From contig CANQTM010000008.1 in NCBI GenBank assembly GCA_947626825.1, positions 1 to 53,790 on the forward strand: 53,790 nt of DNA, read 5' to 3'. The notes below the pieces were generated by a model. That model saw nothing but the letters and a program-made list of their open reading frames with translations. It had not been told where the DNA came from and searched no databases. The position numbers and the translations under genes are program-made. This stretch comes from an uncultured Bacilli bacterium. GTDB taxonomy: Bacteria > Bacillota_I > Bacilli_A > RFN20 > CAG-631. Positions 1-8,610 of this stretch are shown here, in pieces (the stretch's first letter is position 1; every line of letters starts with the position of its first letter).

Positions 1-8
1 TTCATAAT

Positions 9-50
9 TAAAAAACCTCCTGCTTTTATTTTACAGGAAGGCTTCTTTTA
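9..50 (-). terminator. Rho-independent terminator-like hairpin
   Basis: CCTCCTG (16-22) pairs with CAGGAAGG (34-41) with one bulge. Read on the minus strand the stem is followed by a T6 run. It lies beyond the terminator of the ABC transporter gene, so it is either a second leftward terminator or serves a rightward gene outside the window. Confidence 0.5.
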
Positions 51-105
51 TTTATATATAGGGGAATTACCGCTTACTTTGACTCTTTTTTTTAATTTGA
101 AAAAT

Positions 106-155
106 AAAAAGAAGTATCAATGTAAAACAATAACTTTTCATAATACTTCTTTTTT
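106..155 (-). terminator. Terminator of the ABC transporter gene
   Basis: AAAAAGAAGTAT (106-117) and ATACTTCTTTTT (143-153) form an A/T-rich stem with T-runs on both strands, just past the stop codon of the ABC transporter fusion gene at 163. It can act in both directions. Confidence 0.65.
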
Positions 156-162
156 TAATTTA

Positions 163-2964
163 TTATTCTATTCTTAAGGCTTCAACTGGATCTTTTCTAG
201 CTGCAGCTCTTGCAGGGAATACTCCAGAAATTAAAGTTAAAATAATACTTACTATAATCATGATAATAGCATCTTTAAATTGCAATGCTGCAATTGTATA
301 AATGCCACTTAATTGACCAACTATTACATTAATAATTAAAGAGAAAATTAATGTAATTGCAATACCCATTAATCCACTTGCTAGTCCAATAATAAATGTT
401 TCTGCAATAAATAATGCTGAGACATCTTTTTTCCTACCACCAAGTGATCTTATTACACCAATTTCTTTAATACGTTCTACAACTGATACATAAGTGATAA
501 TACCAATCATTACAGTAGAAACAACTAACGATAAAGCAGTAAATACAACTAAAGCCCAAGTAATTATATTAATCATAGTATTAATCATGTTAATTACTAG
601 TTCCAGATTATCACTATAAGTAATTTTTTTTCTATCAATTAATTCTTGATTATTATTATCAAATATTTTAACATTTTCATCATTCCATTCATCTAAATAA
701 TGAGTCACTAAATCTTTATTATCAAAATCAATTGGATAAATTGCAATAAAGTTTGGTAAATCATTTCCGCCAAGTTGTCTTAAACTGATACTATAAAATT
801 TATTACTAGTTGAATTATCAGTATCACTACCACTATCACCAGGCGAAGGCATTAAACTTTGCATTAATGAAGCAAATAATGATGTATTTGTTTCACTTCC
901 TAAATAGCCTTTAACATCTTTAAATGGCGTATCATCATTATATTTATAACGATAATTAAATGTAACACCCATATCAATTGGAATAGGTGTTTCCATACCT
1001 GGAATTCCAGTTGATAGTCCACTAGTAATTGAATCAATAGGATTTTCAGAATTTTCATTTATTTCATTATAATATTGTATTATTTCAGAATTTTTATTAA
1101 TACCAATCATTTTTTGAGTAAAAGCTTCAGTATAATAAAATCCAGCTTGTAAACAGCCAAAAGATATATTTTCTTTAGGTTGCAATATACCAACAACTTT
1201 TAAAGTCATTTTGTCATCTTTTTTATTATTATCAATATCATTTTCATATGCAACACACGAAAATGGATTATAAGCATTTAAATAATCAAGCATATTAGGA
1301 TCTTTTTTAAAAATTGAATCATTTGGATACCAACGAAATTCACGATTTAAGATTTCATCAAATGAAAATTTCGTTTTATCATATTCTTTATTATAAGCAT
1401 CATCTTCTGTTGCTTTAAAAACAATATTAATAAATTCTTTCTGTGTATAATAACCAAGTTGTGCTAACACAACATCAGTTAGTTGATTATTTTTATTAAT
1501 AACAACCATTATTTCATCTTCATTTGTGGCAATTTTACCATCAAGTAAATCATATTGTGATAAGATATAATCATTATTATTTGGAGCTTGAGAAATTGCC
1601 ACATTTAATTGAGAAATATATGATGAATATGATGAATATTCTGTATCTTCTAAAACTGATGTATACATTTTTGTAATACCAGCAACTGACATTGATTCAC
1701 TTTGACTTGTACCATCATATTTCCAATCAGTAAATATATTATTAGATATATCAAGACCATAATCAAAATTCATTGCTGCATATGATTCTTTTGGCATATT
1801 TTTTAAATATTCAATATATTCTTCTTTTATTTCATTTTCAACACGAAAACTTGACATTTTTTGTGATTGTTTTATTAAATATTCAACCAATGAATTAACA
1901 TTTACAAAGCCATTTTCAACAACAATTTTAGTTTGTTCTACAGATGACATATCAGAAATCATATTATTTAAATCATAAGCCACTTCGCTAATTGTAACAG
2001 GATTTCCAGATAACATATCATCTTGCATAGATTCTATGTAATTGTGAACGCCAGAAGAAACAGCCAAAACAGTAGAAACTCCTACAATACCAATTGATCC
2101 AGCAATACAAACTAAAATTGTTCTTTTTAATTTTGAAACCAAATTTCTTAAAGACAATCTAAATGCTGTAAAAAATGACATTTTAGCTTTTTCATTTTTA
2201 ATTTCAATTTTTTTACTTGGAATAATTTTTTCTTTAAATGGATTAGAATCATCAATAACTTTACCATCTAATAATCTTATAATTCTTGATGAATATTTTT
2301 CAGCAATATCAGGATTATGGGTAACCATAATAACAAGTTTTTCTTTAGAAATTTCAGCAATTAAATCCATTATTTGTTGAGAAGTTACTGTATCTAAAGC
2401 ACCAGTTGGCTCATCAGCCAATAAAATTTCAGGTTCATTTACTAATGCTCTTGCTATTGCAACTCTTTGACATTGTCCACCTGATAATTGATTTGGATGT
2501 TTATCATATTGATTAGCAAGGCCAACTTTATCAAGAGCCCTTTTGGCTTTTTCAATTCTTTCTTTTTTACTCATACCTGCAATAGTTAAAGCAAGTTCAA
2601 CATTGCCAAGAATTGTTTGATGAGGGATCAAATTGTAACTTTGAAAAATAAAACCAATACGATGATTACGATATACATCCCAATCACGATCTGTAAATTG
2701 TTTAGTTGATCTGCTTGAAATAATTAAATCGCCATCACTATATTTATCAAGGCCACCTATAATATTTAAAAGAGTTGTTTTACCACAACCAGATGGTCCT
2801 AATATGGAAACAAATTCATTAGTTCTAAAACTAATATTAATACCTTTTAATGCATGAACAGGTTCATTATTCCCGACAACTGGATAATCTTTTTTGATGT
2901 TAACTAATTTCAAAATTGCATCAGTATAATTATTTGAATTAATTGATTTATTTATTTTTTTCAT
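163..2964 (-). CDS. MacB-like ABC transporter, ATPase fused to FtsX-type permease
   Basis: A single 933-residue chain combines an ABC ATPase and an FtsX/MacB-type permease in the cell membrane. The ATPase has a Walker A motif GPSGCGKTT (56-64), signature LSGGQ (161-165) and Walker [13 protein letters not shown] (181-192), as in the LolD/MacB subfamily. One membrane segment lies near 280-300, followed by a large extracytoplasmic domain (about 300-780) and three C-terminal segments with the FtsX-like core (VVERIKEIGVIRSLGG). Such mechanotransmission-type transporters usually act on periplasmic or cell-surface substrates, peptides or lipoproteins rather than small nutrients. The start is supported by AGGAGGA at 2971-2977. 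The usual Gram-positive arrangement is two genes, so the fusion is mildly unusual. The substrate cannot be told from the sequence. Confidence 0.88.
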   Translation of the reverse strand: MKKINKSINSNNYTDAILKLVNIKKDYPVVGNNEPVHALKGINISFRTNEFVSILGPSGCGKTTLLNIIGGLDKYSDGDLIISSRSTKQFTDRDWDVYRNHRIGFIFQSYNLIPHQTILGNVELALTIAGMSKKERIEKAKRALDKVGLANQYDKHPNQLSGGQCQRVAIARALVNEPEILLADEPTGALDTVTSQQIMDLIAEISKEKLVIMVTHNPDIAEKYSSRIIRLLDGKVIDDSNPFKEKIIPSKKIEIKNEKAKMSFFTAFRLSLRNLVSKLKRTILVCIAGSIGIVGVSTVLAVSSGVHNYIESMQDDMLSGNPVTISEVAYDLNNMISDMSSVEQTKIVVENGFVNVNSLVEYLIKQSQKMSSFRVENEIKEEYIEYLKNMPKESYAAMNFDYGLDISNNIFTDWKYDGTSQSESMSVAGITKMYTSVLEDTEYSSYSSYISQLNVAISQAPNNNDYILSQYDLLDGKIATNEDEIMVVINKNNQLTDVVLAQLGYYTQKEFINIVFKATEDDAYNKEYDKTKFSFDEILNREFRWYPNDSIFKKDPNMLDYLNAYNPFSCVAYENDIDNNKKDDKMTLKVVGILQPKENISFGCLQAGFYYTEAFTQKMIGINKNSEIIQYYNEINENSENPIDSITSGLSTGIPGMETPIPIDMGVTFNYRYKYNDDTPFKDVKGYLGSETNTSLFASLMQSLMPSPGDSGSDTDNSTSNKFYSISLRQLGGNDLPNFIAIYPIDFDNKDLVTHYLDEWNDENVKIFDNNNQELIDRKKITYSDNLELVINMINTMINIITWALVVFTALSLVVSTVMIGIITYVSVVERIKEIGVIRSLGGRKKDVSALFIAETFIIGLASGLMGIAITLIFSLIINVIVGQLSGIYTIAALQFKDAIIMIIVSIILTLISGVFPARAAARKDPVEALRIE

Positions 2965-3037
2965 TAACAGTCCTCCTATTCTTTTTGCAACATTATAACA
3001 TGATATAAAAAAAAATACATTAAATTTATTAATAAAT

Positions 3038-3898
3038 TTAATCTTTAATAATTTTAGATGTATTTTTAAAATTTATTTTAGCATAATTTTCTAAAAATGA
3101 CGGGCCATTTTTTTGCAACATTTCTAACGCAAAGGCATCAACATTATTACCTGCTCCTAATGGAATAGTACAATTTAATTGTTGATTCAATTTTTTAATT
3201 TCATTTAAAAATATATTTCTTGCTAAAATAGAACCACAAGCAACCCCTATATATTTATTTTCAGCTTTGCATTCAAAAATAATATTTCTTACAATATCAT
3301 TTGAATATGATTTTAAATAATTATAATATAAATTTTCATCACAAAATTTATCAATAACAATTGGCCCATGATAATTTATTTTTTTAACTAATTGGGCTAT
3401 TACAAAGTTATGTAAATATGCTTTTATTTTATTCATATTATATTCATTTGTTATTTCATTATATTTTTTATTGGTCAAAATAAAATAAGCATAATTAACT
3501 TTAGATTTAATTAAAGGAGCTAATTTTAAAATAGTTTCATCACTTAACATCTTAGAATCTTTAACACCAATTTCTTTTAAATAATTGATATTTTCTTTTT
3601 TAACATAACAACAACATACAACAATTGGTGCCAAATAATCACCACAGCCAACTTCATCAGATCCTATATGACTAAAATAATGAGATTCATCTGCTATATT
3701 TCCTTGCCATTTTAAATATTCATTTTCAGCATTATTACCTTGAAAATAGACACGACCATTAGAATAAATTATTAAGCTACAATCTGGCATTTTGGCCTTA
3801 AATAAAAAATTATTATTGGTATTTTCTTCTTTAAATGACCAATAATAGTTAATAATATTTGTAATTAAAGATTTGTCAGCAATAAATGATTTATTCAT
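3038..3898 (-). CDS. rnhC: Ribonuclease HIII
   Basis: RNase HIII cleaves the RNA strand of RNA-DNA hybrids, removing R-loops and primer RNA in the cytoplasm. The 286-residue length, an N-terminal TBP-like substrate-binding region (about 1-75) and the catalytic motif GSDEVGCGDY (79-88, with D81 and E82) identify the HIII type rather than HII. Further conserved acidic positions lie in VKDSKML and IDKFC. The family usually has GTG or GSG after DEV; here it is GCG. The gene overlaps the downstream end of the 119-residue gene by 8 bp, so the two are co-transcribed. Confidence 0.92.
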   Translation of the reverse strand: MNKSFIADKSLITNIINYYWSFKEENTNNNFLFKAKMPDCSLIIYSNGRVYFQGNNAENEYLKWQGNIADESHYFSHIGSDEVGCGDYLAPIVVCCCYVKKENINYLKEIGVKDSKMLSDETILKLAPLIKSKVNYAYFILTNKKYNEITNEYNMNKIKAYLHNFVIAQLVKKINYHGPIVIDKFCDENLYYNYLKSYSNDIVRNIIFECKAENKYIGVACGSILARNIFLNEIKKLNQQLNCTIPLGAGNNVDAFALEMLQKNGPSFLENYAKINFKNTSKIIKD

Positions 3899-4250
3899 AT
3901 GATAAATATTGATTTAATTCTTCTTTAAATTTATTTAATAAAAATCGTAATGCTTTTCTTGTTTTGCCACGATTAGATGGCGAAAAAATAGAAACATCAA
4001 TACTTGTAATTCCTGTTGTTGAACCAAGAAAATTAATGGTAACTTCAAAACCAGCTTTTGATGTAAAAATTTCATTAAAAACATCATTATATCTAATTGT
4101 TTTATATTTTAAACTTTTTAATATTTCAATGACTCTTTCTGCAAGAATTGTAGGATCCATTTTTACATTAACAGTTCTTAATGTAGAATCAGGATTTAAT
4201 GGAGAACTTTGAGAATATGTTTCAAAAGCTTCTTTAATTCGTTCAAACAT
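3891..4250 (-). CDS. Hypothetical protein, 119 aa
   Basis: No family was recognised. The protein is soluble, with mixed charge, no signal peptide and no membrane segment. The central part (about 25-90) alternates strand-like and helix-like stretches, including FEVTINFLGS and TSIDVSIFSPSNRGKTRKALR. It ends 8 bp inside rnhC and is its only operon partner. In Bacillus the gene beside rnhC is zapA, but this sequence shows no ZapA-like features. A role in RNA or nucleic-acid metabolism would be a guess from context only. Confidence 0.6.
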   Translation of the reverse strand: MFERIKEAFETYSQSSPLNPDSTLRTVNVKMDPTILAERVIEILKSLKYKTIRYNDVFNEIFTSKAGFEVTINFLGSTTGITSIDVSIFSPSNRGKTRKALRFLLNKFKEELNQYLSYE

Positions 4251-4335
4251 GTTAAATAATATAATTAATATAAATTAATTACTTTCCTTTCAAAAATATT
4301 ATAACAAATATTTATGAAAAAATCATTGACTATTT

Positions 4336-5139
4336 TTATTTATCTAATTCTTTCAAACGATAATTAAAATACAAAAATAATAAAAGTGTCAAAATAAATG
4401 GTAAAATAAATATAAGTCCACTATAAATCAAATAAGTATACCATGGAAAACTAGTAATATAATTATTATAATTAATAAGATTTATTATATTTAAAATAAT
4501 AAATAAAACTAACAAAGAAACGTTTATTCCAAATAAAATCCATTTTAAAATAATCAATGTTTTTCTTTTATAATTTAAAGTAATAATAAAACGTATTAAA
4601 AAATATATTCCAACAAAAATAATATAATATACTAATTCATAAAGACTACTGCCAGATATCTTTGTATTATCAAAATATAAAAATATTGGAATTATTGCCA
4701 ATGCAGAACTTATTAATGAATAACTAGGTTTTTTTATTAATAATGGACAAATTAAAGCAATAATTATTATTGTTAATGGTCTAATAAATATAAAATAAAC
4801 CATAACACTTGTAGGATCATATTTAAAAAGTAATGTTGGAATTAATATTCCAGTTAAAGCATAAATAATAAATAATCCAATAGACAATAATATATTTTGT
4901 TGTTTTTTTAAATTTTTTGAATTTTCAAGTGTAATTAAAGTGGCATCTTGTTCATTTATTAATTCATCTAATGAAATATTAAATTGTTTTGAAATTGTTT
5001 TTAAACTTTCAATGTTTGGATAACCTTTACCATTTTCCCATTTAGAAATAGCATTCCTTGTTACATATAATTTTTTTGCCATATCATCTTGTGTTAAATT
5101 GTTTTTAATTCTTAATTCTTTCAATTTATCTTTAAACAT
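4336..5139 (-). CDS. XRE-family regulator with multi-pass membrane domain
   Basis: Residues 5-60 are a typical Cro/C1-type helix-turn-helix (LRIKNNLTQDDMAKKLYV, then ISKWENGKGYPNIESLKTI). The remaining 200 residues contain about six hydrophobic segments, so this is a membrane-anchored DNA-binding protein, a common Firmicutes architecture thought to sense membrane or cell-envelope state. It is transcribed alone, divergently from leuS. A good promoter and a TGTC/GACA dyad overlapping its -35 element suggest autoregulation. The target genes are unknown. Confidence 0.8.
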   Translation of the reverse strand: MFKDKLKELRIKNNLTQDDMAKKLYVTRNAISKWENGKGYPNIESLKTISKQFNISLDELINEQDATLITLENSKNLKKQQNILLSIGLFIIYALTGILIPTLLFKYDPTSVMVYFIFIRPLTIIIIALICPLLIKKPSYSLISSALAIIPIFLYFDNTKISGSSLYELVYYIIFVGIYFLIRFIITLNYKRKTLIILKWILFGINVSLLVLFIILNIINLINYNNYITSFPWYTYLIYSGLIFILPFILTLLLFLYFNYRLKELDK

Positions 5140-5163
5140 ATTAAGTACCTTCTTTCAACTTAA

Positions 5164-5195
5164 ATTATAAAAAATTTCAAGTAAATGTCACGACA
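5164..5195 (-). promoter_or_regulatory. Promoter and candidate operator of the XRE regulator gene
   Basis: On the minus strand GTGACA (5191-5186) and TATAAT (5169-5164) are separated by 16 bp. The -35 lies inside the near-palindrome TGTCACGACA (5186-5195; arms TGTC and GACA), the kind of short dyad that Cro/C1-type proteins bind. Autorepression by the adjacent regulator is an inference. Confidence 0.5.
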
Positions 5196-5245
5196 CTTTT
5201 TGTTACATTTAAAAAAATAACGAGTAAATTATCAAAAAAATATTA

Positions 5246-5274
5246 TTGAATATTAAATATTATTTTTGTAAAAT
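5246..5274 (+). promoter_or_regulatory. Promoter of the T-box leuS transcript
   Basis: TTGAAT (5246-5251), a 17-bp spacer and TAAAAT (5269-5274) resemble a sigma-A promoter. It lies immediately upstream of the T-box leader. Confidence 0.6.
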
Positions 5275-5280
5275 ATAAGT

Positions 5281-5456
5281 GCGATGAGACGAAGAAGTAC
5301 TATTTAAAAGAAATATAGAGAGTTCTTGGTTGGTGGAAAAGAATCTTCTTACTTAGGAAATTAAACGTTGAGCAACAAAAAAAATTAAGAGCATAGGAAA
5401 CTATGAACTAAGGTGGTACCGCGCTAATAGCGTCCTTAGATTTAGGATGCTTTTTT
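5281..5456 (+). promoter_or_regulatory. T-box riboswitch (leucine) with terminator
   Basis: The leader carries a stem I distal element (AGAGAG, then GGTTGGTGGA near 5328-5338) and the invariant T-box AAGGTGGTACCGCG at 5410-5423. A terminator stem GCGTCCTTA/TAGGATGC (5430-5450) with a T-run at 5451-5456 follows. Uncharged tRNA-Leu would stabilise the antiterminator and allow leuS transcription. The likeliest specifier is CTT at 5352-5354, but TTA one base later is also a Leu codon, so the exact triplet is uncertain. The downstream gene confirms the amino acid. Confidence 0.9.
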
Positions 5457-5477
5457 ATTTTAAAGGAGGTCATTATA

Positions 5478-7877
5478 ATGGCATATAATCATTTAGAAAT
5501 TGAAAAAAAATGGCAAAAATATTGGGAAGAAAATAATACATTTACGACCGATGTAAATGATTTTTCAAAGCCTAAATATTATGTATTGGATATGTTTCCA
5601 TATCCATCAGGACAAGGATTACATGTTGGTCATCCTGAAGGTTATACCGCAAGCGATATTATAGCTAGAATGAAAAGAATGCAAGGTTATAATGTTTTGC
5701 ATCCAATGGGATTTGATTCATTTGGTTTACCTGCTGAACAATATGCTATCAAAACTGGACACCATCCTGAAGGATTCACTAATAAAAACATAGAAACATT
5801 TACTAAACAATTGAAAATGCTAGGTTTTTCTTTTGATTGGAGTAAACAAATATCTACATGTAGTCCAAAATATTATAAATGGACTCAATGGATTTTTAAA
5901 AGATTATATGAAAAAGGCCTTGCAAAGCTTATTGACATGCCTGTTAATTGGTGTGAAGAATTAGGTACAGTCTTAGCAAATGATGAAGTTATTGATGGTA
6001 AATCAGAACGTGGTGGATATCCAGTAATTAGAAAAAATATGAAACAATGGGTTTTAGATATACCAGTTTATGCTGAAAGATTATTATCAGGACTTGATAG
6101 TATTGATTGGCCTGAATCAACAAAAGAAATCCAAAGAAATTGGATTGGTAAATCAATTGGTGCTCATATTAATTTTAAAGTTGATAATAGTGATGAAACA
6201 TTTGTTGTTTTTACAACAAGATGTGATACTTTATTTGGAGCAACATATTGTGTGTTAGCCCCTGAACATCCATTAATTAAAAAAATAATGACAAAAGAAT
6301 GCCAAGATGATGTTTTAAAATATATCGATGAAGCAGCAAAAAAATCAGAACTTGAAAGAACCGAATTAAATAAAGAAAAGACAGGCGTTTTTACTGGTGC
6401 ATATGCCATTAATCCAGTTAATAATAAAAAAATTCCTATTTGGATTTCAGATTATGTCTTAGCAACATATGGAACAGGTGCTATTATGGCTGTTCCAGCA
6501 CATGACGATAGAGATTATGCATTTGCTAAAAAATTCAATATTGAAATCATTCCTGTTTTAGAAGGTGGCGATATTTCAAAAGAAGCTTTCACTGGTGATG
6601 GTACTCATATTAATTCTGATTTCTTAAATGGTTTAAATAAACAAGATGCCATAAAGAAAATGATTGAATTTTTAGAAAAAAATAATCTTGGAAGCGAAAA
6701 AGTTAATTATAAAATGCGTGAATGGGTTTTTGCACGTCAAAGATATTGGGGTGAACCTATTCCAATTGTTTATGTTGATAAAGAAACTTATGCTTTAAAT
6801 GATGATCAACTACCACTAGTTTTACCAGTTGTAGATGATTATGGACGCAGTCAAGACGGACAATCACCACTTGCTAAAGCAAAAGATTGGGTCAATACAA
6901 CTTATAATGGTAAACCTGCTATAAGAGAAACTTCAACAATGCCTGGGTCTGCTGGTTCAAGTTGGTATTATATGCGTTATATTGATCCAAATAATGAAAA
7001 AATGTTAGCTAATCCAATTTTATTAAAACATTGGTTACCTGTTGATTTATATATTGGTGGTGCTGAACATGCTGTTGGCCATTTATTATATGCTAGATTT
7101 TGGAATAAATTTTTATATGATTTGGGCATTTCTCCAGTAGAAGAGCCATTTAAAAAATTATATCACCAAGGAATGATTTTAGGTGAAAATGGTGAAAAAA
7201 TGTCAAAATCTAAAGGAAATGTTGTAAATCCTGATGATGTTATAAAAGAATATGGTGCCGATGCATTAAGATTATATGAAATGTTTATGGGTCCATTAAA
7301 AGATGAAAAACCATGGTCATCTGCTGGACTTCAAGCGTCAAGAAAATTTATTGATCGTGTTTATCGTCTTGTTTGTGGTAAAACAAACATTATTATAACG
7401 ATAGAAGATACTGACAATTTATTAAAAAGTTATCATAAAACTGTTAAAAAAGTTACAAATGATTTTGAAACTTTGTCATTTAATACTGCAATTGCCCAAA
7501 TGATGATTTTTGTAAATGATTGCTATAAAGAAAAATATGTTTTTAAAGGTTTAATGGAAGGATTAGTTAAATTACTTTCACCTATTTGCCCACATGTATG
7601 TGAAGAGATGTGGCTATATATGGGCCATTATAATACTTTAGCTTATGAATCATGGCCAACATATGATGAAAAATATTGTGTTGACGATACAATTACCATT
7701 GGTGTACAAATAAATGGTAAATTAAGAGCAACTATTGAAGTTAATAAAGATACTCCAAGCAATGAATTAGAAAAAATTGCTTTAGAAAATAGTGATATAA
7801 TTAGACATTTGCAAGGAAAGCAAATAAAAAAAGTAATTGCAATTGTCAATAAAATCGTTAATATTGTTGCAATATAA
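5478..7877 (+). CDS. leuS: Leucyl-tRNA synthetase
   Basis: This is a class I aminoacyl-tRNA synthetase that charges tRNA-Leu in the cytoplasm. The 799-residue length is normal for bacterial LeuRS. The HIGH motif is HVGH (49-52) and the KMSKS loop is at about 574-578. The inserted CP1 editing domain shows its threonine-rich patch ([16 protein letters not shown]) and the [15 protein letters not shown] motif. A strong AAAGGAGGT (5462-5470) sets the start. Expression is controlled by the upstream T-box. The following ABC transporter genes start 25 bp after the stop and may receive read-through transcription. Confidence 0.97.
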   Translation: MAYNHLEIEKKWQKYWEENNTFTTDVNDFSKPKYYVLDMFPYPSGQGLHVGHPEGYTASDIIARMKRMQGYNVLHPMGFDSFGLPAEQYAIKTGHHPEGFTNKNIETFTKQLKMLGFSFDWSKQISTCSPKYYKWTQWIFKRLYEKGLAKLIDMPVNWCEELGTVLANDEVIDGKSERGGYPVIRKNMKQWVLDIPVYAERLLSGLDSIDWPESTKEIQRNWIGKSIGAHINFKVDNSDETFVVFTTRCDTLFGATYCVLAPEHPLIKKIMTKECQDDVLKYIDEAAKKSELERTELNKEKTGVFTGAYAINPVNNKKIPIWISDYVLATYGTGAIMAVPAHDDRDYAFAKKFNIEIIPVLEGGDISKEAFTGDGTHINSDFLNGLNKQDAIKKMIEFLEKNNLGSEKVNYKMREWVFARQRYWGEPIPIVYVDKETYALNDDQLPLVLPVVDDYGRSQDGQSPLAKAKDWVNTTYNGKPAIRETSTMPGSAGSSWYYMRYIDPNNEKMLANPILLKHWLPVDLYIGGAEHAVGHLLYARFWNKFLYDLGISPVEEPFKKLYHQGMILGENGEKMSKSKGNVVNPDDVIKEYGADALRLYEMFMGPLKDEKPWSSAGLQASRKFIDRVYRLVCGKTNIIITIEDTDNLLKSYHKTVKKVTNDFETLSFNTAIAQMMIFVNDCYKEKYVFKGLMEGLVKLLSPICPHVCEEMWLYMGHYNTLAYESWPTYDEKYCVDDTITIGVQINGKLRATIEVNKDTPSNELEKIALENSDIIRHLQGKQIKKVIAIVNKIVNIVAI

Positions 7878-7902
7878 TTTTATTTAGGGGAAGATTTTAA
7901 TT

Positions 7903-8604
7903 ATGGCTTATATCGAATTAAAAAATGTTAATAAAATCTATAAGTCTGGGGAAGTTGAAGTTAAGGCATTAAATAATACTACGTTTGAAATAGAAAAAGG
8001 TGAACTTGTTTGTATTTTAGGACCATCTGGTGCTGGTAAAACAAGTTGTCTAAATATTTTAGGTGGAATGGATAATGCAACAAGTGGTTCAATAAAAGTT
8101 GATAATGAAGATATCTTTAATATGAACAATAAACAAGCAATTACTTATCGCCGAAATTCTATTGGTTTTGTTTTCCAATTTTACAATTTGATTCAAAATT
8201 TAACAGCTTTAGAAAATGTTGAATTAGCTATACAACTTTGTAAAGATCATTTAGACCCTGTTGATGTTTTAAATAAAGTTGGATTAAGTAATCGTTTGCA
8301 AAATTTTCCATCTCAACTGTCAGGTGGCGAACAACAACGTGTTGCAATTGCTAGAGCATTAGCAAAAAATCCTAAATTACTTTTATGTGATGAACCAACA
8401 GGAGCACTAGATTATAAAACAGGTAAACAAATTTTAAAATTGTTAGAAGATACTTGTCGAAAAGAAAAAATGACGGTTATTATTATTACTCATAATAGTG
8501 CAATAGCTCCGATTGCTGATAGAATTATTAAATTTAAAAATGGTTGCGTTGAAGATGTTATTTTAAATAAACAACCTAAATCAATTGATGATATCGAATG
8601 GTAA
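7903..8604 (+). CDS. ABC transporter ATP-binding protein, MacB/LolD type
   Basis: This 233-residue ATPase partners the permease encoded 6 bp downstream. It has Walker [10 protein letters not shown] (40-48), a Q-loop FQFYNLI (91-97), signature LSGGE (139-143) and Walker [13 protein letters not shown] (159-170). The subfamily drives export or surface-sensing permeases such as MacB, BceA and YknY. The short distance from leuS and the lack of a terminator between them suggest that it may also be transcribed from the T-box promoter. Confidence 0.93.
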   Translation: MAYIELKNVNKIYKSGEVEVKALNNTTFEIEKGELVCILGPSGAGKTSCLNILGGMDNATSGSIKVDNEDIFNMNNKQAITYRRNSIGFVFQFYNLIQNLTALENVELAIQLCKDHLDPVDVLNKVGLSNRLQNFPSQLSGGEQQRVAIARALAKNPKLLLCDEPTGALDYKTGKQILKLLEDTCRKEKMTVIIITHNSAIAPIADRIIKFKNGCVEDVILNKQPKSIDDIEW

Positions 8605-8610
8605 AACACT

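Noticed and set aside
3891-4250. ZapA as identity of the gene next to rnhC
   Set aside because: Gene order in Bacillus suggested it, but the sequence lacks the ZapA pattern and is longer than ZapA.
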